Shown here one piece after another: positions 43,584-55,945 of a DNA stretch of 64,000 nt. A program made the translations under genes and the position numbers. A model generated the notes under the pieces. It was not told the DNA's origin. It was given only the letters and a program-made list of their open reading frames with translations, and made no database searches. Numbering within the stretch: the stretch's first letter is position 1; each line of letters begins with the position of its first letter. The stretch comes from Hysterangium stoloniferum (Eukaryota; Basidiomycota; Agaricomycetes; Hysterangiales; Hysterangiaceae): assembly GCA_015178975.1 (NCBI GenBank), contig WHVD01000026.1, positions 682,001 through 746,000 on the forward strand. Reading direction: 5' to 3'.

Positions 43584-45332
43584 TCATTTTTTACGATTGA
43601 TATATTGATTATCACAATAGATTGTGATAGGGCAAGTGATTTTGGCTATGAATGCCCAAATCCATAGGGCCTCCTTCATAGCGTGAGTTGCAGCTATATA
43701 TTCCACCTCTATCATTGATAATGCAACAATAGATTGCTTTTTTGAGCTCCATGAGATGGCACCTCCATCTATGGTAGAGATATAGCCCGAGATCAAGTGT
43801 CTATGTTCTTGCAAGCCCCAATCTGCATTGGTAAAACCTGTCACGAATTGAATTTTACTCAATAAAGTTGAATAAACAATTGAAGAATATTCAACAATAT
43901 TGAATAAAGATGCCTCATTCGATGAAGTATTAATTCTTCCTGTTGATAAAGCGTGAGGCAAAGATAGGACATGGAGGCTCAGGAAAAGTTTGACAATTAT
44001 ATAATACAGTAAATAATATAGTATAGTACAGGTTTTCTGACTGACTTCCTTTGTTCCTATCATTGCCCTTATATACTATATATCATTTACCTATGATGAT
44101 AATATGATATCAAAGTGAAATCATCAATGATATTAACCTGAGACAAGTCGAAGATATTGTTGAAGAATAGTCGAGTCAGAAGTCGAGTCAGAAATTGAGT
44201 CGGAATGTTGAAGGAATGTCGAAGAAATATTAAATTGAATATTATCGAAATTTGAGCTTGTACATTTGTGACAGTAAACCCTCGAGTGCATTTCATGAGT
44301 CATTTCGCCTTCCTCTGAATACCAGCCATTAGTCTCTTGTCCCTTTCAGGTATCTGAGGACCCTTTTTACAGCTTCCCAGTGTGGCCGACTGGGGTTTTG
44401 CATAAATTGTGCAAGGAAGGATATTGCAAACGCTATGTTTGGGCATGTACCGAGTGCCGCATACATAAGAGATCCGATCACCTTGCAATATGGTACATTT
44501 CACATTTCTTCGAGCTGATGTGGTGTGCTGGGTGATTGTGAGAGGGAAAGGCGGTGATGGGGGTCAAGGGGGGTTGATAATGGCTTTGCATCCTGTAGGC
44601 CAAATTGTGTGACGATCTTGTCAATATATGAACATTGTGAAAACGATATTGTTCGAGCTGTGTGATCGCATTTGACTTCAATCCCCAGAGCCACTTAAGT
44701 TCACCAAGATCCTTTATCTTGAATTCCTGTTGGATTTTGTTCTTAAATTTCAAGATAATGGCTTTCGAGTTCCCTGCCATGATCATATCATCAACGTCAA
44801 CTGCAACAATTAATGTGGTTTTGTCAGTATACCTATAGAAGACTGCATGTTTGACTTGGCATCAGGTGAATCCAAACTGGAACATGATCCCACAAAGGTG
44901 TTGATACCACTCGTGACCGGCTTGTTTCAATCCATATATCACATGTTTGAGCAGGCACACCATATACTCTTTTCCTGGAACCTCAAGTCCTTTTAGTTGC
45001 CTCATGTAGATTGTTTTGGTAAGAGGTGCATTCAGATATGCAGCATCAACGTCTGTTTATTGAGTTCCCAGTCGTTCTGTGTGGTGATGGTGGTGATAAT
45101 GCGGATAGCGGTCAATTTTGTGGTAGGTGAGAATGTTTCATTGTAATCTATGCCTTCTTGCTGAGAACCCTTGCACTACGAACCTAGACTTGTAAGCCAT
45201 GATCTCACCATTTGGGCCGTGCTTGTATAGCATGATGACTTTGCTCCCTATAACATTCATGCCCTTTTGCAGTTCAACAAGTTTCCATGTGCCATCATCT
45301 ACATGATGCTGCATTTCTTTCTCCAGTGACAT
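43584..45332 (-). pseudogene. Copia reverse transcriptase and RNase H region (fossil)
   Basis: Minus strand pieces include the start of the RT domain (MNVIGSKVIMLYKHGPNGE), its later part (FKIKDLGELKWLWGL) and RNase H (GYISTIDGGAISWSSKKQ, ALSMIEVEYIAATHAMKEA). The order and the motifs are those of Ty1/copia pol. Broken; no repair is attempted. Confidence 0.9.
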
Positions 45333-45353
45333 TTTCCACTGTGGCCAATCACG

Positions 45354-47074
45354 TCAGGACTTCGCTTCTGCAACATTCGCTGGCAGTTCATCACTATTGT
45401 GTATGATTGTTGCCATTGCATTCTCAAACGATGTCGAGATGGCCAGTAAGTCTTCATTTATCTTGCTCTTCAGTTGATTGTTGATTTTCAGCATTGCTGT
45501 GACAGCTGCAACATCTCGTGTTAAGTCTTTCTGAGGTGTTTCGGGGGGTACTGGCATTCCTTTCGGAAATGCTGGACCTTTCAGTCGTCCGTCTATAGAT
45601 CCCTGGCCAGTATTGATGTCACGGACATACACTGATGGTTTCCATGTTCTTTGTCCTTGTCTGGATGTTTCTGTCTCTTCAAAATCTTCGAGCGGGTCAA
45701 TTTGGGCATGCTGGGTGTCATTTGGGATCAGCGGTTGTTGTTGGGGTATAGGTATCTCATTTTGTGTGGTGTTCTGGTTGTCTGAGATCATATTCCCTCC
45801 CTCAGCCTGTACATCATCTATGTAGAATGACAGTGGTTGATTCATTGAATCTGATGTTATGCTCAACTGTAATGTGGCATTTCCCAGGCCAATAAATATG
45901 GTGGCCTTTGCTTTCATCGCTGAATCCGACCCAAAGTCCTTCATCTGCTTTTGCTTCCAATTTCCCGCATTCTTCCTTGAATATTCAAACTTTTGTGCCC
46001 CATTCCAGAACATTTTCCAGATGCGGTTTTTCGTCTTGTGACACTTCGTAGGGGGTACATCCATCCAGGACACTCGTTGAAGTGTGGTTTTTCAGCCAGG
46101 TTGCATGTTTTATGGCTTTGGTCCATAAAAACTTCAGTAAGTTTGTGGCAATTGTCATGGCATGAACATGTTCTAATAACATGCGGTTTAATCACTAAGA
46201 TACACCGTTCGGTTGAGGTGTGTTATGTATGGTCAATCGTCGTTCCATTCCCTGTAATTTTAGGTATTCAGTGAATACATTTGATAAGTATTCACCACCT
46301 CAGTCTGTCTGCAATATTTTTATCTTTCCATTATATTGCATGCTAACCTATGCTTCATATTCTTTATAGGCTTGAAATGTGTCACTTTTCTGTCCTAACA
46401 TGGGCAAGTGATGACCACTGGGTTTTGTCATCTGCATAACTGGCAAAGTATGTTTTTGTGTTGTAGCTTTCAGGGTTTGCAGGACCCCATACATCCAAGT
46501 GGATCTTATCACCAACATTTGCTGCAATTTCACTGGAGTGCTCTTTTGGTATGGGCAGTTGTGTGATTTTGGCCTGTACACATGCTGTACAAAATGTTGG
46601 CTCACTAGATAAGTCCAGATCGATCCTGAGGATATGACCATCGTGAACTGATTTCTTTGCTGCATTGGGTTCGATGTGCCCTAGTCATCGGTGTAGTTTG
46701 TCAATCGACATTTTCTTTGAGGTCACATTTGCAGTACTACGGTAGGTCTTGTGCTCCATTTTGTATAGACCATCATTGGCAAGGGGAATTTCACCAACAA
46801 GTTTACCATCCGGATCCCTGATCATACATCTCCAATTTTTTAGCAGTGCAGAATAGCCCGATTTGTCACAGCAAGTAAGTGAGATTAGTGTGAAAGCTAG
46901 GTCTGGTGAGTACAGCACATTGTTCAATGTCACATTGACCATTGATTTTCCATTTGGCATAGCGACTTTCATGCTCCCAATTCTGGTTGCGTGAAAAACA
47001 GTTTTGTCGGCAGCTTCTATTGGGTGTGGGGTGGTTTCTCTAAATGTGACAAAATGATGGTGGCTAGGGGACAT
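45354..47074 (-). pseudogene. Copia protease and integrase region (fossil)
   Basis: Minus strand pieces show the protease/GAG-pre-integrase part (NVTLNNVLYSPDLAFTLIS, MSIDKLHR), integrase core segments and the linker with PIPQQQPLIPND. It fits copia order between gag and RT. Broken. Confidence 0.85.
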
Positions 47075-47131
47075 ATGGTTCGATGCAGCCGAATCATATA
47101 CGTCTATTTCAGTGTGTCGAAGTGGACTCGT

Positions 47132-48070
47132 TTACCGGGATAGCATGGTTCTGGAGAATGTGGTTGTAAATGTGAAGTCTGTGCTTGACATTGTTGCATT
47201 TGCTTTTGACTTATCTCCTTTCCATTCACATTTCCCTTGTCCTTTCTTCTTAGGTTTCCAGCATTCGGCTGAAATGTGACCCATAATGCCACAATTCCAA
47301 CACTCCACGTTTTCAAAGGATTTCTCTAATTTCTGCATATTTTTAGATTTCCCACAGTGCTTGGATGCTGACATAGCAGTCTCAGAGGCCTTCAGCTTCT
47401 TTTCTTCAATTGTGAGTCTTTCATATTCTTTGATTATAGCTTTGACCACTTTGTTTGGTTCGAGGGGTGATGCAGCAAATTTTGCAGACATTGATATCAT
47501 GCTAATGGCTGGTCGGTAGGTTTTTGGCAGTGATCCAAGTATAATGGTGACTAGATCATCATTGGATAGACTGGCATCTATGCCCTCAAGTTGGGCCTGC
47601 ATTTTCATGAGTTCATCGAGGTGCATTTTGACTGCTGAGTCATCTTCACACTTCATCTCATACATGCGATGTCCGATATCAATTTTAACTGACAGTGCTT
47701 TACCCTCATGTTTGAGGCATAATGCATCCCACACTGCTTTGGCCATCTTTAGCTTCTGAATATCAATCTGAAGACTCGGCTCAATGGACATGAAGATCTG
47801 GGCTTTGATATACACCTCATGTTGTTCAAATTTGTCCTGTCATTGCTCTGCAGCTTCAACCTTGGCCCAATCATTTTCTGTCATAACATGCTTTGCCCCG
47901 AAAGTCGGCAGCAGTGGCAGCTCCCTTGAAGCTCCCTCAAGGTGTCGTTTTAGACCTCTACCAGCACTGAGTACCATCAGTGTCTGGTTCTTCCAGGTAA
48001 CCCAATTTGATCCATCACAGTTGAGTTTCGGGACAACATAACTCTTGAAACTAGGTTCTGTGGGGCCCAT
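47132..48070 (-). pseudogene. Copia gag region (fossil)
   Basis: Minus strand. Starts MGPTEPSFKSYVVPKL right next to the primer-binding site, passes NWVTWKNQTLMVL and AKAVWDALCLKHEGK (the retrotransposon gag domain), and ends with the CCHC knuckle CWNCGIMGHISAEC followed by a basic tail. Broken at least once. Confidence 0.9.
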
Positions 48071-48074
48071 AACC
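48062..48074 (-). other. Primer-binding site of the copia element
   Basis: On the minus strand GGTTATGGGCCCC, directly after the 5' LTR. Same 13 bases as in the TRIM at 25212. Complementary to the anticodon arm of initiator tRNA-Met. Confidence 0.85.
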
Positions 48075-48363
48075 CGTTGAGATTATTTGCACAGTTCTAA
48101 ATAATACTCTCAGTGAGTGATAAACCTTCACTATAACATCTATTGTTATCTACCTAACTATAACTGAATTAATAGTAAGCAAACTACTAATGTAAGATGA
48201 TGGAAATATGCCTACCTCTCAGTGAGTGATAAACCTTCACTGAGAGGCTACACGATCGGTCTCCAACCATATATAGTATCCATAAGTGAAGTGCAACTAT
48301 GCAGTTGCCCAACACTGCATTCCAGCTTACAAATATAGCTTATATAACACCATTACTTCAACA
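48075..48363 (-). repeat. 5' LTR of the copia fossil
   Basis: 289 bp, about 96 percent identical to 43103-43389. Confidence 0.9.
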
Positions 48364-49005
48364 GTCTCCAAACTGTGTTTCCTATGGTGCTGTTGCACCA
48401 ACGCTGTATATAGGTTCACATTTAAATGCCATCTTGCTTAACCTTGCTTGCTGATGATTGTTCCCACAGTTCTCAGTCAGCTAGCGGCAACCGACCTGTA
48501 TGCTACCAGTACCTGCAGTTGATTACGTGAGCAATCGGTATCTGTCACATTTTGCTCCTGCAGCCAGCTGTACAAACCGGAGAATGGACTGCTCAGGGTT
48601 ATTGACATTGTGATGGGACTGGTTTCTATCTGGGCTTTGCTCTGCTGCTTTGTCTGCACCCTTGTTCGTGTCTGCGTGGTGCGGCTTGATTATGGCTTTG
48701 ATTCCAGGTCGACGAACTACAGTAGTCTTTTGCTGGTTTGATACACCTGGAATTAAGGTGTGATCTTGAGCATGACTGGGATTGGTTTTGAACGCTGTGG
48801 ATGTCATTGTGAAGATGCATGCATCGCCTGGCCTTTTTTAGATAATGGGGTGTGTCGTGACCCATAATACAATGTGGTATATTTTACACCTTGTGCCTAG
48901 AGATGGGAGAAGGGAAGGTAACACCTCAAAAATATCTATGCAATTTTCTCCCTGTACACCTATATCTAAGGGACCAGTCTACGTCAGCTCACCGGAAACT
49001 CTTAC
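48364..49005. other. Spacer
   Basis: No gene supported. Short minus-strand frames (48477-48865) overlap one another in different frames and show no motif. Confidence 0.4.
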
Positions 49006-49592
49006 TGTTACGACTGGAAATCCTGCCTGACTCTGGACACTAACTTATACACACCCACGCCCTATACGCACCCAATATCAGTTCACCAGAATACCCGCCG
49101 GACTCTGTACATCAGACTCATCTATGCTATGTTCGTCTTTGTTACGTTGTGTTTCAGTCACTGGAAAACCCACCGGACTCTGTCTATGTCTATGTCCAAC
49201 CTCGTCCCATACGTCAGTCACCGGACCCCACTCAGTAAACCTGTCTTCCCTCTAACAGAGCCCCGTTCCTATTTTAGTCAAATGACCTGTCACGATTCAG
49301 ACTCTGCTCCCACTCCGTTTCCCATTATGGTTTATGATTTGTCACTATTCGGACTCCGCTCCATTCCATCCCGTTCCTAACACCAATTTGGTGTTTACTA
49401 TTCCTGTTTTATGTTTTGCTCATTTTGTTTCATTATTACTGGATTCAGTATGACATTCACTCCACTGTCTATTTAAACTGGCAGATGTTGTACATACAAT
49501 CCAGTCATTACACCAAGTCCCAGTAAGTTTGTTTCCGTAGCAAAGGCTCGCTTAACCCCCCTTCATCCCTTTTACTGTTCTGACGTCTAACA
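49006..49592 (+). mobile_element. LTR-A variant without the 21-bp repeat region
   Basis: Starts TGTTACGACTGG and follows the other LTR-A copies closely to the TATA-like CTATTTAAACTGG (about 49469) and ACATACAATCCAGTC. After that the match becomes weak; a CGTCTAACA end at 49592 may be its right border. The 21-bp repeat block and the conserved terminal part of the other copies are absent. Flanks CTTAC and CGTGT do not match. The TATA-like box lies about 130 bp upstream of the first frame of the gene at 49604. Confidence 0.75.
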
Positions 49593-49603
49593 CGTGTAGT
49601 AGC

Positions 49604-51945
49604 GTGCGTGCGTCCATTGCAACTGCACAACCCGCCTCACAGACTCCGGAGGCCAATCATAGCTCAAACAACACGTCTGGTCAAAGCGACGCGCTTGTTT
49701 CAGAATCTGCAACCATCCCAGCACAGGAGGCTCCTGAAAGTCTTGTAAGAACTCCCTCTTTCGCACGTCGCGCGTCTCAAAGCGCGGAACCGTCTCACCT
49801 TCGCAGCTCTGACACAGGGACGGCTTCGTCCGCGTCTGCACCAGTCCCGCATATAAAGTAACAATTTAACATATTGTACCCAACATGCTTCTAGTTACTC
49901 ACTTTAATAATCTCTTCAGGATCAAACTGAATCCCAAGGGATCTTCAACAAAGCCTGAAAAACATAGCAGGGTTCAAAAACTATCAAAATCAGCATCGAG
50001 CTTAGGCAGCCGACCAATATTGCTGCTGTCACCATATCGGAAGCAATGCGCAGAATTGGCAGCGCAGCAATCGGGCTCGACCTCTAATGGCACAGGATCC
50101 ACACATGGATCCATGCCGCCACCTATGGAACTCTCTGTTGGAAATACAAGTGTGACACAGTCTATTGACCTTTTGTTTCTTATTGTTCCAAATTGACACA
50201 ATTGTTATATAAATTCGTCCAACCCCTTTTTGTTTAGTGTCTCATCACACTAACCTTGTTTCACATAGCGTTTTCAACAACGTGTTTGTTATTGATCTAC
50301 TTATTTGTACGTGAAAAGACTACATTTCGTATTTAGTCTTTGAGCTAGGTGCATATCACCTCAGACGTTTGCATACTATTTGCGCACGACTGAGATGAGT
50401 TAATGTTTTTCTTACTTATCTACTTGTACTTATGCAACATAGTGTAACTGTCTCATTACAGGTAATTGATAAAGACGTTTGCATACTATTTGCGCACGAC
50501 TGAGTGTAACTGTCTCGTTACAGGTTATCGTGCTTAAAGTCTTTTACTCTCGTCTACCGCTAGGCCTGCTTCTTCACTTTTGTTATTCCCTGCGCGCTGC
50601 CGAGGGATCTACTTAGATGCATGTCACAGCGCCCGCATCCGATCCCACCCGGTTTCCAGAAATGAAGGGGAATCTTTTACTAATGGGTCCGGCGCAATAG
50701 CTGTAGCCGCGATTCCTACTCCAGAACATCTCTCGCTTGAGAGAAAGCCTAGTTATAAGGCCCTCGTGCGTGAACCTTGTTCCGGGAAGTTGGAACCCTT
50801 TCGTGCCTTTTGCACACTTTGCAATCGCTGGGTAGACCTTTCTTCCCGAACCCCTTACAGTTATGGCGTTTGGAAAGGTCACGTCCGGAAATCGAGCAGA
50901 CAGTAAGTGATTCAGCGTGTTCGGCCTACAATCCTCTTCTGCACAGATTGCTCACCTGTTCACAGCAATCGAGCACAGGCTGCTAACGCAGACGAAGAGT
51001 ATGACACAGCAAGCGACCATTCTCACGACGATGTTGCTCCATCAGCAGCGACAGAAGTGAATCGCCCAGCTGACACCCCTAGAACTACATTGCCGCCATC
51101 TATTGCAGTTGTCGCTTTGAAAAATGAGGTTACAGAAAAAATGAAAAGTTCCTACCAAGTGCTGACTGAAGGCAAGGCTTCAGGACGCTACACCTACATC
51201 CATTTCGCAGATCTCGGACATGCTGCCACCGGATGCCCCTTCAGATCCCACTGCCTCCAATCCATTTTCACTGAAAGCCACAACACAAAATAGGTTTGGA
51301 CCACGTCACCAGAGAGAAGAGGATGTCGCGATTGTTGAACAGAATAACGTCTTTTAAGGCGATGTCCCTGTGCTAACAGAGAGCAGCGATGAGGATATTT
51401 CGAAGCAGCCACCACAGAAGCGGTTAGTGTGATTTGATTCCACCCTTTGAAGAGTTCCTAATACTAACGTTTATCTCTTCACTTCAGAGCTTCCATGGTG
51501 GCTCTCGAACGTCGACGACAAGCGATGCTCGTGGACGTTGACGCTTCCATTGTCGAATCTCGTCGCGTCAAATGTGGCATAATACCAGGAGTCGGTGACG
51601 ATGGCGAATTCTAGCGATTCAGAAGATTCGGATGCATCCTCTGCAACCCGTACTCGTCCCACAGCTGTCTTCACGGCGCCTTTGGAGATCAATCTGACCA
51701 AGATGTTCAGACTGCGTCCCCCTTCAAAAGACCTGCCTATACTCACTATTGATGCCGCCAAGGCGAAGCTTGATGCCGAGCTGCTTGTTCACTTTGAAGG
51801 AGTGGCCGAAAGCCTCAGCACCTCTGATCGCCTTAGCAACATAATCAACACGGTCGGAGACGGCATAACCACTGAAGAAAGACTGGCCGAGCGTCGATGT
51901 GCCCTGGTTGACCCTGAAGGAGACCAAAGCGATGGTGGTTGAAAG
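49604..51945 (+). CDS. Spliced host-like gene with a CxxC...W..H finger
   Basis: First exon about 49604-49857 (Ser/Ala-rich, ATAQPASQTPEANHSSNN), a 62-nt intron (49858-49919, GTAACA...CTTCAG) in phase, then KIKLNPKGSSTKPEKHS to ELSVGNTSV. After a gap with a local duplication comes an exon at about 50650-50900 with PTPEHLSLERKPSYKALV and the finger FRAFCTLCNRWVDLSS ... YGVWKGHVRK. Further exons encode ADEEYDTASDHSHDDVAP, SIAVVALKNEVTEKMKSSY, then SMVALERRRQAMLVDVD (about 51490) and a tail with SSDSEDSDASS and LDAELLVHFEGVAESLS to 51942. The finger matches that of the gene at 34.8-36.6 kb. Function unknown; perhaps a nuclear DNA-binding protein. The region keeps CpG, unlike the TE fossils. No initiator ATG is clear in exon 1, so the start may lie in the LTR-derived DNA. 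Confidence 0.5.
50364..50527 (+). repeat. Local direct duplication (~110-bp offset)
   Basis: GACGTTTGCATACTATTTGC with CGCACGACTGAG occurs at about 50364 and again at about 50474, and GTGTAACTGTCTC with GTTACAGGT or ATTACAGGT likewise twice. It lies in what I read as an intron of the zinc-finger gene. Confidence 0.75.
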
Positions 51946-52164
51946 GCTGTTGGTATCAGTCTCACTCAGTCAGCAACGGACAGGACAAAGTTCTCTTTGT
52001 TGATCATAAGGGGAGAACATGATAGCTATCTGGTAGGGGGGTGGAATAACTAACTACCCTCAGAAAGGACAATTGTCAATCTAATATACCTGACTTAACA
52101 ATGGGATGATGGAAATAAGGTTTAAGGAATTATAAGTAGAACAAAAAGATGATCAAGGCAGAGA

Positions 52165-52290
52165 GATAAAATAATAGATCTTGATCAGGTCGGAATAATG
52201 TAGCCAATGTGTGGTAAGACGGGCAGGATAGAATAATAGATCTTGATCGGGTCGGAATAATGTAGCCAATGTGTGGTAAGAGGGGCAGGA
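52165..52290 (+). repeat. Two tandem units of ~64 bp
   Basis: AATAATAGATCTTGATC(A/G)GG, then GGAATAATGTAGCCAATGTG and GGTAAGA(C/G)GGGCAGG, twice in a row. A third partial unit may precede. Non-coding. Confidence 0.8.
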
Positions 52291-53080
52291 TTACAGTGGT
52301 CCTGAATGTGGTGAAGAAGCACGACCTCAACGACCTTCGCCAACGCCTGATCCGGAAGCATGGATCCCACGCAAGCGTACACGAGAAGAAGATGCCGAGT
52401 TCGATTCATTTTTCAATAAAAGGGCACGACCGGAGTCTCCCATACCAAAGGGCAAACTACGCGTATGCAAGCTTGACAAGGGAGCCATGCAGGCGATAGA
52501 TTAGGGCTGGTTAGCTCCTTCGGTTGTGACTCGTTCAGACTATGATTCAAGAAGTCAACCATAACTAAACTATGTCTGATAGTGTCGCATGACTTCCATC
52601 ATATAGGCTTGCAATATTTTACATATCTTCTGAATACCCTGTCCAATTATAATTTACAATTGAACTATTTGATCCTAGATGTTGTTTTCGTATATTTAAG
52701 GTGCGGGAAGTTTAGTATGTACATCCCTGCAACAGCAACATGTACATGTGTTTGCCGGTAATCAAACATTTTAGGAGTAGTTCTCCGGCTCAACAAAACC
52801 TCGAAATAATGCACGAGATGCTGCTATTCGACCGATATGCATGAAATTGTCGGTCTTTCCTTTACAAACTTTCTGAGTAAAATGCAACCTGATGTCGCTT
52901 CTCAGACAGTTATCCGTTGATTTCGGAGTTTTTTTTCTAAAATACAACACAAGTACCTCTGCCCTGAATTTCTGCAACACTGAATTAGAACTCAGGGATG
53001 GTGTAAGCCTGGCACCCCAGTCTTACTCATTGTCCTTTTGTTCCACTCCCTTGTTCCACTCCTTTTGTTCTACCATGTGA
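52291..53080. other. Non-coding stretch
   Basis: No gene that I can support; short frames only. Confidence 0.35.
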
Positions 53081-53443
53081 TCACAGCATATAAAGCCTAG
53101 GTAGTTTTCCTTCTCTTTTCTTACCGTACACTGCATCTGCCTGTATCCTGTTCTTGTTCTGGACAATACACTGTGGTCCTGTCAACTTGTGTGACCACCA
53201 GTGATCCCAATTGACAACAGGATTACAGATGGCTTCAGAGAAAGTATCTGCTAGTTTGTTTATATTGATCTTTTCGTTAGCCTTCACACCGGTTGCTTCA
53301 TTATCTTCTTCTAGCTCGTGCTCGTGCGCCGAGTCATTAGCAACTTCATTTGTAGGGTCTTCTATCTCAACTGAAGCCTTCTCTGTTGTATGCCTTTGCG
53401 CAATTGCTGCAGGTAGCCTTGTCACCTTTTTTTGCCCTTGCAC
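53081..53443 (-). CDS. Uncharacterised 120-residue open frame
   Basis: Minus strand. Charged N-terminal half (HEHELEEDNEATGVKANEK) and a more ordered C-terminal half (NPVVNWDHWWSHKLTG, CIVQNKNRIQADAVYGKK). No recognised family. Probably one exon of a larger or truncated gene. Confidence 0.35.
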   Translation of the reverse strand: MQGQKKVTRLPAAIAQRHTTEKASVEIEDPTNEVANDSAHEHELEEDNEATGVKANEKININKLADTFSEAICNPVVNWDHWWSHKLTGPQCIVQNKNRIQADAVYGKKREGKLPRLYML

Positions 53444-54038
53444 ATTTCCATTTATTGGAGTTACTCGGAGCCATCAACTCAGACTGTTGAGAATCTGATT
53501 GTACTGGCCTGGGTGTTGAGACAGGGGTGAAATTGCGAGTCTATGAAAATATTAACAGCCACAAGCTGTTACAGGACATATGAACCACCTTTACAAGTAC
53601 TGTGTGGGGCTCATTCTTCTTGAAAAAGGAGAATTGGTAAGTACCTGTGAAATTTACAAGTTGGAAGTAGAGTAGGAAGCATCTCAGGGGACACCCACCT
53701 CCTCTGCTGACTGAGACAGGTGCCCTTTTAGCTGTGGAAGATCCTTGCTCCTTGCTCCTCCTTGAGCTTGGGTCCTATCCTGGAACAAGGTGAGTATGAA
53801 CATACACTACGCTGTGGACAAGAAGTTACACAGGGCGCAGATCCTCGAGCACACGTTGTAGGGTGTCTATAGTATGTGAAAACCACATATATAATTGCGT
53901 TAGTATTCTGTTAATGTTGTGACGACGCGAAGGACGAACAGTCAGACATCCAACATGTTGTTTGGTTGTTTGGTTCAGATAGTGTTTGTAGACGCGTTGT
54001 TTGGTTCAGATTGTTTGGATTTGTAATAATTTCCTGTT
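53444..54038. other. Spacer
   Basis: No gene recognised. Likely holds the promoter of the gene that follows. Confidence 0.35.
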
Positions 54039-55945
54039 TTGGCAAATGTCATAGTGGGGGGCGCCTGTGTTCGTTTGAATGAGACGAGTCCGAGCAAGCA
54101 CGATATGGTACAGTCTGAGACCCTTCTCGAGGGGGTTGAGAAATCACCACCCTTGTTTTTAGCGCAGGAACGGGAGCAGATCATTGAGACGGGAATGAGG
54201 GAAAGATTCCGGTTGAAGCTCAGAGAACGATGGAGCTGTAACGAACCCCGGCACGATGTATGTTATCGGGGCTCCGATGGCGACCAGCACATACCACTGT
54301 CTAAAAATGATGTGGAAGTTTGGGTAGAGGAATGGGTGTGTACAATGAAGTGTCCTTGTTACGTGCATTGCTGACAAATGCGATATGTTCAGTGCCAAGG
54401 AGAAACAAATTGCCACGACCCACCGACTATTGTCACCACCAATACCACATCCTACCTCAGCCCATATCGCAGTCATGATGAAGACTGGGGTTTGGTCTCA
54501 CAGCATGTTGACACATCCTCAAGTATTGAGATTGGACCCGGGTACTACTGTGGAGTCGGCTTGGAAAAGATTGGGATGAAAGTCCTCTACAATGCAAAAA
54601 AAGCGTCGCTGATGGCAAAGTTGTCGATATACGAGCGAATTGCGCGTGGGTCGCATCAAGACGAGAAGGTCGTTAACAAGCTAATACATAAGTATCTCAC
54701 GCCGCCAAGACTGGGCAGACTGATACAAGAGACCATTGATTTACTGAGGTGGGGATAATTCAGCATCAATCAAAGAAGACACTTGAAATACTCACGTCTT
54801 CGTAGACCCACACAGTCACCTGAAATTCGGGAGCGAGCGTCGATGATTTTACAGGAGTTCGGGTGGTATTCACCTCATATACAGCGGAGGAATGAAAGCC
54901 ATACCACCCAGCTTATGACATCTTTGGGCTGGGCCTTCATGTGGTGTCCCAGCGCTCCATTGTCAAATAGAGATGCGTCACGGGCAATTATGCCATCACT
55001 TTATAATTCTGTCATCAAATCAGCACTGCACACCAACTTGGATGAGGTTGTATCAACATTTATCTTACAAATCGCCCGCACTCTAACAGGCTCTGGTAGT
55101 CAAGGTCCCATCCTTATTGCCAGTCTTGCGTATATCGTCGAAATCATCTGCCATGTGCGTCAGCTGTCTGTAGAAGAGCTTACTGTCATCAGAGATTACT
55201 TAGAATTCTGGTTACAACCGTATGTCGCGACATCATATCTCTATATTCTCCTGACGACACCCATGACAGTCAGAATCGCCAGAGACGACGTTGCTTTTAT
55301 GCATATCATATACAGCTCCTCTTGCATTACCTCCAGCAAGAAGCGCGGTTTCGAGACTTTTCTACAGCTGTATTGAATGTTATAGTGGACGACATAAATA
55401 TCACTATGGCGTCGTTGACACCTCATATTGACTTGGACACATCCCATTCACTATGGACTTATATCTGGATCATGCAAATCTTGTTCGACAGCACGCTTCT
55501 TACCAATCAGATCGACCCGCTGAATGTGGTTTCACCGTTACTTGGGGCTCTTCTTCGGTATGTTTCCAATGATTTACCTTCTAGCATCATCTCACACCGT
55601 CCATGAAACTATCTAAACAGCCTGATTCTGACGGATACGAGTCCAAATTGGGCTCTCCTGGCGTCTGGTGAGCGAATAATCGCGTTGGCTCTGAAGCTGA
55701 TAGCTGGATCTTCCGACTCCGAATCGGCGTGTACCACAGTGCGCAGCCTCAATATCATCGCCATTCTCGCTCGTCTCCTTCCGCATTGTGACGCGATGCG
55801 CGGTTCTACCAACGACCAATCTATCAACATCTGCCGTCAACATTTAGATCTCACAGCGCGTTCTTTCCTATGTGTGGTCGCCACACCTCTCACTGGTGTG
55901 TCGGTAGCGCTCAATTCGGACGTGGCATCAGTGTTGAAGAAATAA
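54039..55945 (+). CDS. Spliced host gene, helical protein of unknown function
   Basis: The 3' two thirds splice cleanly. AKLSIYERIARGSHQDEK to QETIDLLR is followed by a 57-nt intron (54749-54805), then PTQSPEIRERASMILQEFG to ILLTTPMT, a 47-nt intron (55269-55315, GTCAGA...TACAG), LLLHYLQQEARFRDFS to LLGALLR, a 63-nt intron (55558-55620), and LILTDTSPNWALLASG to SVALNSDVASVLKK with stop at 55945. All joins keep frame. The predicted protein is helical, perhaps ARM or HEAT like, with no catalytic motif. The 5' part (54039-54590) is ambiguous: one frame has a TGA at 54372, another (HSMLTHPQVLRLDPGTT) looks equally coding, so exon borders there are unknown. CpG content is normal. A decayed partial copy is at 1-265. 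Confidence 0.6.

Larger units (their letters stand above)
43103..48363 (-). mobile_element. Ty1/copia LTR retrotransposon fossil
   Basis: Two LTRs of 287 and 289 bp (43103-43389 and 48075-48363) with TGTTGA...TCAACA type ends differ at roughly 4 percent of sites, so the insertion is moderately old. The body lies on the minus strand in copia order: gag, protease, integrase, reverse transcriptase, RNase H. The primer-binding site abuts the right LTR and a polypurine tract (TTAAGGGAGGG) abuts the left LTR. Flanking bases (GGAAG and GTCTC) do not form a target duplication. The coding region is broken, with several breaks. Confidence 0.95.

Noticed and set aside
43098-48368. Target duplication for the copia element
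   Set aside because: GGAAG and GTCTC do not match. The site may have been rearranged after insertion.
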